Below are positions 43,181 through 55,600 of a stretch of DNA of 64,000 nt, piece by piece. The DNA lies in assembly GCA_030704615.1 (NCBI GenBank), contig CM060732.1:24614001-24678000 (forward strand), in the 5' to 3' direction. How positions within the stretch are numbered: the first letter of the stretch is position 1; every line of letters begins with the position of its first letter. This stretch comes from Takakia lepidozioides. Lineage: Eukaryota > Streptophyta > Takakiopsida > Takakiales > Takakiaceae. The notes beneath the pieces are model-generated. The model was not told the origin of the DNA. It made no database searches and was given only the letters and a program-made list of their open reading frames with translations. Position numbers and translations under genes: made by a program.

Positions 43181-43680
43181 NNNNNNNNNNNNNNNNNNNN
43201 NNNNNNNNNNNNNNNNNNNNNNNNNNNNNNNNNNNNNNNNNNNNNNNNNNNNNNNNNNNNNNNNNNNNNNNNNNNNNNNNNNNNNNNNNNNNNNNNNNNN
43301 NNNNNNNNNNNNNNNNNNNNNNNNNNNNNNNNNNNNNNNNNNNNNNNNNNNNNNNNNNNNNNNNNNNNNNNNNNNNNNNNNNNNNNNNNNNNNNNNNNNN
43401 NNNNNNNNNNNNNNNNNNNNNNNNNNNNNNNNNNNNNNNNNNNNNNNNNNNNNNNNNNNNNNNNNNNNNNNNNNNNNNNNNNNNNNNNNNNNNNNNNNNN
43501 NNNNNNNNNNNNNNNNNNNNNNNNNNNNNNNNNNNNNNNNNNNNNNNNNNNNNNNNNNNNNNNNNNNNNNNNNNNNNNNNNNNNNNNNNNNNNNNNNNNN
43601 NNNNNNNNNNNNNNNNNNNNNNNNNNNNNNNNNNNNNNNNNNNNNNNNNNNNNNNNNNNNNNNNNNNNNNNNNNNNNNNN
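43181..43680. other. Assembly gap, 500 N
   Basis: Exactly 500 N, so probably a placeholder of unknown true size. It separates the gene copy from the satellite, so the two may not be truly adjacent. Confidence 0.98.
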
Positions 43681-46600
43681 TATTTCGGGCGTGAGAGTTT
43701 TAATTCGCACTGAGAAAAAAATTAAGTATAGTTTCGGGAGAGTGAGAGTTTTAATTTCGCACTGAGAAATAAAATTAAGTATAGTTTCGGGAGTGAGAGT
43801 TTTAATTTCGCACTGAAAATAAAATTGAGTAGTGTTGCGGAGAGTGAGATTTAATTTCGCACTCAGAAAATAAAATTAGTAGTAGGTTCGGAGTGAGAGT
43901 TTTAATTTCGGCACTGAGAATAAAATTAAGTAGTAGTTGCGGTAGTGTGAGTTTTATTTCGCACTGAAAAATAAAATTAAGTAGTAGTTTCGGGAGTGAG
44001 AGTTTTAATTTCGCACTGAAAAATAAATGAGTATTAGTAGTTTCGGGAGTGAGATTTTAATTTCGCACTGAGAAAATAAAATTATTAGTATGTTTCGGGG
44101 TGAGAGTTTTAATCGCACTGAGAAAATAAATTAAGTAGTAGTTTCGAGGAGTGAGAGTTTTAATTTCGCACTGAGAAAATAAAATTAAGTAGTAGTTTCG
44201 GGAGTGAGAGTTTTAATTTCGCACTGAAAATTAAATTAAGTAGTAGTTGCGGGAGTGTGAGTTTTAATTTCGCACTGAAAAATAAAATTAAGTAGTAGTT
44301 TCGGGATGAGAGTTTTAATTTCGCACTGAGAAAATAAAAAGTAGTATTTTCGGAAGTGAGAGTTTTAATTTCGCACTGAGAAAATAAAATTAAGTAGTAG
44401 TTTCGGGAGTGAGAGTTTTAATTTCCCCACTGAGAAATAAAATTAAGTAATGTTGCGAGGTGAGAGTTTAATTTCGCACTCAGAAAATAAAATAAGTAGT
44501 AGTTTCGGGAGTGAGAGTTTTAATTTCGCACTGAGAAATAAAATTAAGTAGTAGTTTCGGGAGTGAGTTTTAATTTCGCATTGAGAAATAAAATTAAGTA
44601 GTAGTTTCGGGAGTGAGGTTTTAATTTCGCACTCAGAAAATAAAATTAAGTAGTAGTTTCGGGGAGTGAGATTTAATTTCGCACTAGAAAATAAAATTAA
44701 GTAGTAGTTTCGGGAGTGAGAGTTTTATTTCGCACTGAGAAATAAAATTAAGAGTAGTTTCGGAGTGAGAGTTTTAATTTCCCACTGAGAAATAATTCAG
44801 AAGTAGTTGCAGGAGTGAGAGTTTTAATTTCGCGCTGAGAAAATAAAAATTAAGTAGTAGTTTCGGGAGTGAGAGTTTTAATTTCGCACTGAGAAATAAA
44901 ATTGAGTAAGTAGTTGCAGGAGGGTGAGTTTTAATTTCGCACTGAGAAAATAAAATTAAGTAGTAGTTTCGGGAGTGAGAGTTTTAATTTCGCACTGAGA
45001 AAATAAAATTAAGTAGTAGTTTCGGGAGTGAGAGTTTTAATTTCGCATTCAGAAAAAAATTAAGTAGTAGTTTCGGGAGTGAGAGTTTTAATTTCGCACT
45101 GAGAAAATAATTAAGTAGTAGTTGCGGGAGTGAGAGTTTTAATTTCGTACTGAGAAAATAAAATTAAGTAGTAGTTTCGGGAGTGAGAGTTTTAATTTCG
45201 CACTGAGAAAATAAAATTAAGTAGGAGTTTCGGGAGTGGAGTTTTAATTTCGCACTGAGAAAATAAAATTAAGTAGTAGTTTCGGGAGTGAGAGTTTTAA
45301 TTTCCCGCTGAGAATAAAATTCAGAGTAGTTGTCAGGATGAGAGTTTTAATTTCGCACTGAGAAATAAAATTAAGTAGTAGTTTGCAGGAGTGTGAGTTT
45401 TAATTTCGCACTGAGAAATAAAATTAAGTAGTAGTTTGCGGAGTGAGAGTTTTTAATTTTGCACTGAGAAAATAAAATTAAGTAGTAGTTTCGGAAGTGA
45501 GAGTTTTAATTTCGCACTGAGAAAATAAAATTAAGTAGGAGTTTTCGAAGTGAGAGTTTTAATTTCACAATGAGAAATAAAATTAAGTAGTAGTTGCGGG
45601 AGTGAGAGTTTTAATTTCGCATGAGAAATAAAAATAAGTAGTAGTTTCGGGAGTGAGAGTTTTAATTTCACACTGAGAAAATAAAATTAAGTAGTAGTTT
45701 CGGGAGTGAGAGTTTTAATTTCGCACTGAGAAATAAATTGAGTAGTAGTTGCATGAGTGAGAGTTTTAATTTCGCACTGAGAAAATAAATTTTAGTAGGA
45801 GTTTCGGGAGTGAGAGTTTTAATTTCGCAATGAGAAAATAAATTAAGTAGTAGTTTCGGGAGTGAGAGTTTTAATTTCGCACTGAGAAATAAAATTGAGT
45901 AGTAGTTGCAGGAGTGAGAGTTTTAATTTCGCACTCAGAAAATAAAATAAAGTAGTAGTTTCGGGAGTGAGAGTTTTAATTTCGCACTGAGAAATAAAAT
46001 TAAGTAGTAGTTTCGGGAGTGAGAGTTTAATTTTGAACTGAGAAAATAAAATTAAGTAGTAGTTGCGGAGTGAGAGTTTAAATTCGCACTGGGAAAATAA
46101 AATTAAGTAGTAGTTTCGGGAGGGAGTTTTAATTTCCCACTGAGAAAAAAATTAAGTATAGTTGCGGGAGAGAGTTTTAATTTCGCACTGAGAAAATAAA
46201 ATTAAGTAGTAGTATTTCGGGAGTGAGAGTTTTAATTTCGCACTGAGAAATAAAAATTAAGTAGTAGTTTCGGGAGTGAGAGTTTTAATTTCGCACTGAG
46301 AAATAAAATTAAGTAGTAGTTGCGGAGTGAGGTTTTGATTTCGCACTGAGAAAATAAAATTAAGTAGTAGTTTCGGGAGTGAGAGTTTTAATTTCGCACT
46401 GAGAAATAAATTAAGTAGTAGTTGCGGGAGTGAGAGTTTTAATTTCGCACTGAGAAAATAAAATTAAGTAGTAGTTTCGGGAGTGAGAGTTTTAATTTCG
46501 CACTGAGAAATAAAAAAAAGTAGTAGTTTCGGGAGTGAGAGTTTTAATTTCGCACTGAGAAAATAAAATTAAGTAGTAGTTTCGGGAAGTGAGAGTTTTA

Positions 46601-49600
46601 ATTTCGCACTGAGAAATAAAATTAAGTAGTAGTTTTCGGGAGTGAGAGTTTTAATTCGCACTGAGAAATAAAATGAGTAGTAGTTGTTGCAGGAGTGAGA
46701 GTTTTAATTTCGCACTGAGAAATAAAATTAAGTAGTAGTTTCGGGAGTGAGAGTTTTAATTTCGCACTGAGAATTAAAATTAAGTAGTAGTTTCGGGAGT
46801 GAGAGTTTTAATTTCGCACTGAGAAATAAATTAAGTAGTAGTTTCGGGAGTGAGAGTTTTAATTCGCACTGAGAAATAATTGAGTAGTAGTTGCGGAGTG
46901 AGAGTTTTAATTTCGCACTGAGAAAATAAAATTAAGTAGTAGTTTCGGGAGGAGAGTTTTAATTTTTAACAGAAAATAAAATTGTAGTAGTTGCGGGAGT
47001 GTTAGTTTTATTTCGCACTGAGAAAATAAAATTAAGTAGTAGTTTCGGGAGTGAGAGTTTTAATTTCGCACTGAGAAAATAAAATTAAGTAGTAGTTTCG
47101 GGAGTGAGAGTTTTAATTTCGCACTGAGAAATAAAATTAAGTAGTAGTTTCGGGAGTGAGAGTTTTAATTCGCACTGAGAATAAAATTAAGTAGTAGTTG
47201 CAGGAGTGTGAGTTTTAATTTCGCACTGAGAAAATAAAATTAAGTAGTAGTTTCGGGAGTGAGAGTTTTAATTTCGACTGAGAATTAAAATTAAGTAGTA
47301 GTTTCGGGAGTGTGAGTTTTAATTTCGCACTGAGAAAATAAATTAAGTAGTAGTTTCGGAATGAGAGTTTTAATTTCGCACTGAGAAATAAAAATATTAG
47401 TAGTTTTCGGAGTGAGAGTTTTAATTTCGCACTGAGAAAATAAAATTAAGTAGTAGTTTCGGGAGTGAGAGTTTTAATTTCCCACTGAGAAATAAAATTA
47501 AGTGTATAGTTGCGGGAGTGAGAGTTTAAATTTCGCACTCAGAAAATAAAATGTAGTAGTTTCGAGAGTGAGAGTTTTAATTTCGCACTGAGAAAATAAA
47601 TTAAGTAGTAGTTTCGGGAGTGAGAGTTTTAATTTCGCAATGAGAAAATAAAATTAAGTAGTAGTTTCGGGAGTGAGAGTTTTATTTCGCAATGAGAAAA
47701 TAAAATTAAGTAGTAGTTGCGGGAGTGAGAGTTTAAATTTCGCACTGAGAAAATAAAATGAAGTAGTATTTCGGGAGTGAGAGTTTTAATTTCGCACTGA
47801 GAAATAAAATTAGTAGTAGTTTCGGAAGTGTGAGTTTTAATTTCGCATGAGAAAATAAAATTAAGTAGTAGTTTCGGAGAGTGAGAGTTTTAATTTCGCA
47901 CTGAGAAATAAAATAAGTAGTAGTTGCAGGAGTGAGTTTTTAATTTCGCACTGAGAAAATAAAATTAAGTAGTAGTTTCGGGAGTGAGAGTTTAATTTCG
48001 CACTGAGAATAAAATTAAGTAGTAGTTGCGGAGTGAGAGTTTTAATTTCGCACTGAGAAAATAAAATTTAGTAGGAGTTTCGGGAGTGAGAGTTTTAATT
48101 TCGCAATGAGAAATAAAATTAAGTAGTAGTTTCGGGAGTGAGAGTTTTAATTTCGCACTGAGAAATAAAATTAAGTAGTAGTTTCGGAAGTGAGAGTTTT
48201 AATTTCGCACTGAGAAAATAAAATTAAGTAGTAGTTTCGGGAGTGAGAGTTTTAATTTCGCACTGAGAAAATAAAATTAAGTAGTAGTTTCGGAAGTGAG
48301 AGTTTTAATTTCGCACTGAGAAAATAAAATTAAGTAGTAGTTTCGGGAGTGAGAGTTTTAATTTCCCACTGAGAAATAAAATTAAGTAGTAGTTGCGGGA
48401 GTGAGAGTTTAAATTTCGCACTGAGAAATAAAATGAAGTAGTAGTTTCGAGAGTGAGAGTTTTAATTTCGCACTGAGAAATAAATTTAAGTAGTAGTTTC
48501 GGGAGTGAGAGTTTTAATTTCGCAATGAGAAAAAAATTAAGCAGGAGTTTCGGGAGTGAGAGTTTTGATTTCGCAATGAGAAAATAAAATTAAGTGATAG
48601 TTGCGGGAGTGAGAGTTTTAATTTCGCACTCAGAAAATAAAATTAATAGTATTTTCGGGAGTGAGAGTTTTAATTTCGCACTGAGAAAATAAAATTAAGT
48701 AGTAGTTTCGGAAGTGTGAGTTTTAATTTCGCACTGAGAAAATAAAATTAAGTAGTAGTTTCGGGAGTGAGAGTTTTAATTTCGCAATGAGAAAATAAAT
48801 TAAGTAGTAGTTTCGGAGTGAGAGTTTTAATTTCGCACTGAGAAAATAAAATTAAGTAGTAGTTTCGGGAGTGAGAGTTTAATTTCGCACTGAGAAAATA
48901 AAATTAAGTAGTAGTTTCGGGAGTGAGTTTTTTAATTTCGCACTGAGAAAATAAAATTAAGTAGTAGTTTCGGGGAGTGAGAGTTTTAATTTCGCAATGA
49001 GAAAATAAAATTAAGTAGTAGTTGCGGAGTGAGAGTTTTAATTTCGCACTGAGAAAATAAAATAAGTAGGAGTTTCGGAAGTGAGAGTTTTAATTTCGCA
49101 ATGAGAAATAAAATTAAGTATAGTTGCGGGAGTGAGAGTTTTAATTTCGCACTGAGAAATAAAATTAGGTAGAAGTTTCGGGAGTGAGAGTTTAATTTCC
49201 CACTGAGAAAAAATTAATGATAGTTGCGGGAGCGAGAGTTTTAATTTCGCACTGAGAAAATAAAATTAAGTAGTAGTTTCGGGAGTGAGAGTTTTAATTC
49301 GCAATGAGAAAATAAAATTAAGTAGTAGTTGCGGGAGTGAGAGTTTTAATTTCGCACTGAGAAAAAAATTAAGTAGTAGTTTCGGAAGTGAGAGTTTTAT
49401 TTCGCACTGAGAAAATAAAATTAAGTAGTAGTTGCGGGAGAGAGTTTTAATTTCGCACTGAGAAAATAAAATTAAGTAGTAGTTTCGGGAGTGAGAGTTT
49501 TAATTTCGCACTGAGAAATAAAATTAAGATAGTTGCGGGAGTGAGAGTTTTAATTTCGCACTGAGAAAATAAAATTAAGTAGTAGTTTCGGGAGTGAGTT

Positions 49601-52600
49601 TTAATTTCGCACTGAGAAAATAAAATTAAGTAGTAGTTTCAGGAAGTGAGAGTTTTAATTTCGCACTGAGAAAATAAATTTAAGTAGTAGTTTCGGGAGT
49701 GAGAGTTTTAATTTCGCAAGAAAAATAAAAATAAGTAGTAGTTTCGGAGTGAGAGTTTTAATTTCGCACTGAGAAATAAAATTAAGTAGTAGTTTCGGGA
49801 GTGAGAGTTTTAATTTCGCACTGAGAAAATAAAATTAAGTAGTAGTTTCGGGAGTGAGAGTTTTAATTTCGCACTGAGAAATAAAATTAAGTAGTAGTTT
49901 CGGGAGTGAGAGTTTTAATTTCGCACTGAGAAATAAAATAAGTAGTAGTTGCGGGAGGTGAGATTTAATTTCGCACTGAGAAATAAAATAAAGTAGGAGT
50001 TTCAGGAGTGAGAGTTTTAATTTCGAACTGAGAAATAAAATTAAGTAGTAGTTTCGGGAGTGAGAGTTTTAATTTCGCACTGAGAAATAAAATTAAGTAG
50101 TAGTTGCGGGAGTGAGAGTTTTAATTCGCACTGAAAATAAAATTAAGTAGTAGTTGCGGGAGTGAGTTTTTATTTCGCACTGAGAAAATAAAATTAAGTA
50201 GTAGTTTCGGAGTGAGAGTTTTAATTTCGCACTGAGAAAATAAATTAAGTAGTAGTTTCGGGAGTGAGTTTTAATTTCGCACTGAGAAATAAAATTAAGT
50301 AGTAGTTTCGGGAGTGAGAGTTTTAATTTCGCACTGAGAAATAAAATGAGTAGTAGTTTCGGGAGTGAGAGTTTTAATTTCGCACTGAGAAAATAAATTA
50401 AGTAGTAGTTGCGGAGTGTGAGTTTTAATTTCGCACTCAGAAAATAAAATTAAGTAGTAGTTTCGGGAGTGAGAGTTTTAATTTCGCAATGAGAAAATAA
50501 AATTAAGTAGTAGTTGCGGGAGTGAGAGTTTTAATTTCGCACTGAGAAAATAAAATTAAGTAGTAGTTTCGGGAGTGAGAGTTTTAATTTCGCACTGAGA
50601 AAATAAATTAAGTAGTAGTTTCGGGAGTGAGTTTTAATTTCGCACTGAGAAAATAAATTAAGTAGTAGTTTCGGGAGTGAGAGTTTTAATTTCGCACTGA
50701 GAAATAAAATTCAGAAGTAGTTTCGGGAGTGAGAGTTTTAATTTCGCAATGAGAAATAAAATTAAGTAGTAGTTGCAGGAGTGTGAGTTTTAATTTCGCA
50801 CTGAGAAAATAAAATTAAGTAGTAGTTTCGGAGTGAGAGTTTTAATTTCGCACTGAGAAAATAAAATTAAGTAGTAGTTTTGGAAGTGAGAGTTTTAATT
50901 TCGCAATGAGAAAATAAAATTAAGTAGTAGTTTGCGGGAGTGAGAGTTTAATTTCGCATTGAGAAAATAAAATTAAGTAGTAGTTTCAGGAGTGAGAGTT
51001 TTAATTTCGACTGAGAAAATAAAATTAAGTAGTAGTTTCGGGAGTGAGAGTTTTAATTTCGCACTGAGAAATAAAATTGAGTAGTAGTTGCAGGAGTGTG
51101 AGTTTTAATTTCGCACTGAGAAAAAAAATTAAGTAGTAGTTTCGGAAGTGAGAGTTTTAATTTCGCACTGAGAAAATAAAATTAAGTAGTAGTTTCGGGA
51201 GTGAGAGTTTTAATTTCGCACTGAGAAAATAAAATTAAGTAGTAGTTTCGGAGTGAGAGTTTTAATTTCGCACTGAGAAAATAAAATTAAGTAGTAGTTG
51301 ACGGAGTGTGAGTTTTAATTTTGCACTGAGAAAAAAAAATTAAGTAGTAGTTTCGGAGTGAGAGTTTTAATTTCGCACTGAGAAATAAAATTAAGTAGGA
51401 GTTTCGGGAGTGAGAGTTTTAATTTCGCAATGAGAAAAAAAATTAAGTAGTAGTTGCGGGAGTGAGAGTTTTAATTTCGCATTCAGAAAATAAAATAAGT
51501 AGTAGTTTCAGGAGTGAGAGTTTTAATTTCACACTGAGAAAATAAAATTAAGTAGGAGTTTCGGGAGTGAGTTTTAATTTCGCACTGAGAAATAAAATTA
51601 AGTAGTAGTTTCGGGGAGTGAGAGTTTTAATTTCGCACTGAGAAAATAAAATTAAGTAGTAGTTTCGGGAGTGAGAGTTTTAATTTCGCAATGAGAAAAT
51701 AAAATTAAGTAGTAGTTGCGGGAGTGAGAGTTTTAATTTCGCACTGAGAAAATAAAATTAAGTAGTAGTTTCGGGAGTGAGAGTTTTAATTTCGCAATGA
51801 GAAAATAAAATTAAGTAGTAGTTGCGGAGTGAGAGTTTTAATTTTCGCACTGAGAAAATAAAATTAAGTAGTAGTTTCGGGAGTGAGAGTTTTAATTTCG
51901 CACTGAGAAATAAAATTAAGTATAGTTTGCGGGAGTGAGAGTTTTAATTTCGCACTGAGAAAATAAAATTAAGTAGTAGTTTCGGGAGTGAGAGTTTTAA
52001 TTTCGCACTGAGAAAATAAAATTAAGTAGTAGTTGCGGGAGTGAGAGTTTTAATTTCGCACTGAGAAAATAAAATTAAGTAGTAGTTTCGGGAGTGAGAG
52101 TTTTAATTTCGCAATGAGAAAATAAAATTAGGTATAGTTGCGGGAGTGAGAGTTTTAATTTCGCACTGAGAAATATAAAATTAGGTAGTAGTTTCGGGAG
52201 GAAGAGTTTTAATTTCGCCACTGAGAAATAAATTAAGTATAGTTGCGGGAGTGAGAGTTTTAATTTCGCACTGAGAAAATAAAATTAAGTAGTAGTTTCG
52301 GGAGTGAGTTTTAATTTCGCACTGAGAAAATAAAATTAAGTAGTAGTTTCGGAGTGAGAGTTTTAATTTCGCACTGAGAAAATAAATTTAAGTAGGAGTT
52401 TCGGGAGTGAGAGTTTTAATTTCGCAATGAGAAAATAAAAATAAGTAGTAGTTTCGGAAGTGAGAGTTTTAATTTCGCACTGAGAAAATAAAATTAAGTA
52501 GTAGTTTCGGGAGTGAGAGTTTTAATTTCGCACTGAGAAAATAAAATTAAGTAGTAGTTTCGGGAGTGAGAGTTTTTAATTTCGCACTGAGAAATAAAAT

Positions 52601-55600
52601 TAAGTAGTAGTTTCGGGAGTGAGAGTTTTAATTTCGCACTGAGAAATAAAATTAAGTAGTAGTTTGCACGAGGTGAGATTTAATTTCGCACTGAGAAATA
52701 AAATAAGTAGTAGTTTCGGGAGTGAGAGTTTTAATTTCGAACTGAGAAATAAAATTAAGTAGTAGTTTCGGGAGTGAGAGTTTTAATTTCGCACTGAGAA
52801 AATAAAATTAAGTAGTAGTTGCGGGAGTGAGAGTTTTAAATTCGCACTGAGAAATAAAATTAAGTAGTAGTTGCAGGAGTGTGAGTTTTAATTTCGCACT
52901 GAGAAAATAAAATTAAGTAGTAGTTTCGGAGTGAGAGTTTTAATTTCGCACTGAGAAAATAAAATTAAGTAGGAGTTTCGGGAGTGAGTTTTAATTTCGC
53001 AATGAGAAATAAATTAAGTAGTAGTTTCGGGAGTGAGAGTTTTAATTTCACTGAGAAATAAAATTAAGTAAGTTTCGGGAGTGAGAGTTTTAATTTCGCA
53101 CTGAGAAAATAAAATTAAGTAGTAGTTTCGGAAGTGAGAGTTTTAATTTCGCACTGAGAAAATAAAATTAAGTAGTAGTTTCGGGAGTGAGAGTTTTAAT
53201 TTCGCACTGAGAAATAAATTAAGTAGTAGTTGCGGGAGTGAGAGTTTTAATTTCGCACTGAGAAATAAAATTAAGTAGTAGTTTCGGGAGTGAGAGTTTT
53301 AATTTCGCACTGAGAAATAAAATTAAGTAGTAGTTTCGGGAGTGAGAGTTTTAATTTCGCACTGAGAAAATAAATTAAGTAGTAGTTTCGGGAGTGAGAG
53401 TTTTAATTTCGCACTGAGAAATAAAATTAAGTAGTAGTTGCGGGAGTGAGAGTTTTAATTTCGCACTGAGAAATAAAATTAAGTAGTAGTTGCAGGAGTG
53501 TGAGTTTTAATTTTGCACTGAGAAAATAAAATTAAGTAGTAGTTTCGGAAGTGAGAGTTTTAATTTCGCACTGAGAAATAAAATTAAGTAGTAGTTTGGA
53601 AGTGAGAGTTTTAATTTCGCACTGAGAAAATAAAATTAAGTAGTAGTTTGCGGGAGTGAGAGTTTTAATTTCGCACTGAGAAAATAAAATTAAGTAGTAG
53701 TTTCGGGAGTGAGAGTTTTAATTTCGACTGAGAAATAAATTAAGTAGTAGTTTCGGGAGTGAGAGTTTTAATTTCGCACTGAGAAAATAAAATTGAGTAG
53801 TAGTTGCAGGAGTGAGAGTTTTAATTTCGCACTGAGAAAATAAAATTAAGTAGTAGTTTCGGAGTGAGAGTTTTAATTTCGCACTGAGAAAATAAATTAA
53901 GTAGTAGTTCCGGAGTGAGAGTTTTAATTTCGCACTGAGAAATAAAATTAAGTAGTAGTTTCGGGAGTGAGAGTTTTAATTTCGCACTGAGAAAATAAAA
54001 TAAGTAGTAGTTTCGGGTGAGTTTTAATTTCGCAATGAGAAAATAAATTAAGTAGTAGTTTCGGGAGTGAGAGTTTTAATTTCGCACTGAGAAATAAAAT
54101 TAAGTAGTAGTTTGCAGGAGTGAGAGTTTTAATTTCGCACTGAGAAAATAAATTAATAGTAGTTTCGGGAGTGAGAGTTTTAATTTCGCACTGAGAAATA
54201 AAATTGAGTAGTAGTTGCAGGAGTGTGAGTTTTAATTTCGCACTGAGAAAATAAAATTAAGTAGTAGTTTTGGAATGAGAGTTTTAATTTCGCACTCAGA
54301 AATAAAATAAGTAGTAGTTTCGGGAGTGAGAGTTTTAATTTCGCAATGAGAAAATAAAATTAAGTAGTAGTTGCGGGAGTGAGAGTTTTAATTTCGCACT
54401 GAGAAAATAAAATTAAGTAGTAGTTTCGGGAGTGAGAGTTTTAATTTCGCACTGAGAAAATAAAATTAAGTAGTAGTTTCGGAGTGAGTTTTTAATTTCG
54501 CACTGAGAAAAAAAATTAAGTAGTAGTTTCGGGAGTGAGAGTTTTAATTTCCCACTGAGAAATAAAATTAAGAAGTAGTTGCAGGAGTGAGAGTTTTAAT
54601 TTCGCAATGAGAAATAAAATTAAGTAGTAGTTGCGGAGTGTGAGTTTTAATTTTGCACTGAGAAAATAAATTAAGTAGTAGTTTCGGAAGTGAGAGTTTT
54701 AATTTCGCACTGAGAAAATAAAATTAAGTAGTAGTTTCGGAGTGAGAGTTTTAATTTCACAATGAGAAATAAAATTAAGTATAGTTGCGGGAGTGAGAGT
54801 TTTAATTTCGCACTGAGAAAATAAAATTAAGTAGTAGTTTCGGGAGTGAGAGTTTTAATTTCGCAATGAGAAATAAAATTAAGTAGTAGTTTCGGGAGTG
54901 AGAGTTTTAATTTCGCACTGAGAAAATAAAATTAAGTAGTAGTTTCGGAAGTGAGAGTTTTAATTTCACAATGAGAAAATAAAATTAGTAGTAGTTGCGG
55001 GAGTGAGAGTTTTAATTTCGCACTGAGAAAATAAAATTAAGTAGTAGTTTCGGGAGTGAGAGTTTTATTTCCCACTGAGAAATAAAATTAAGTGTAGTTG
55101 CGGAGTGAGAGTTTTAATTTCGCACTGAAAAATAAAATTAAGTAGTAGTTTCGGGAGTGAGTTTTAATTTCGCACTGAGAAATAAAATTAAGTAGTAGTT
55201 CGGAAGTGAGAGTTTTAATTTCGCACTGAGAAATATTTAAGTAGGAGTTTCGGGAGTGAGAGTTTTATTTCGCAATGAAAAAATAAAAATAAGTAGTAGT
55301 TTCGGAAGTGAGAGTTTTAATTTCGCACTCAGAAAATAAAATTAAGTAGTAGTTTCGGGAGTGAGAGTTTTAATTTTGCACTGAGAAAATAAAATTAAGT
55401 AGTAGTTTCGGGAGTGAGTTTTTAATTTCGCACTGAGAAATAAAATTAAGTAGTAGTTTCGGGAGTGAGAGTTTAATTTCGCACTGAGAAATAAAAGTAA
55501 GTAGTAGTTGCACGAGGTTGAGATTTAATTTCGCACTGAGAAATAAAATAAAGTAGGAGTTTCAGGAGTGAGAGTTTTAATTTCGAACTGAGAAATAAAA

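Noticed and set aside
43058-43765. Open frames of 174-235 residues across 43,170-43,710
   Set aside because: They consist almost entirely of X from the 500-N gap and are not genes.
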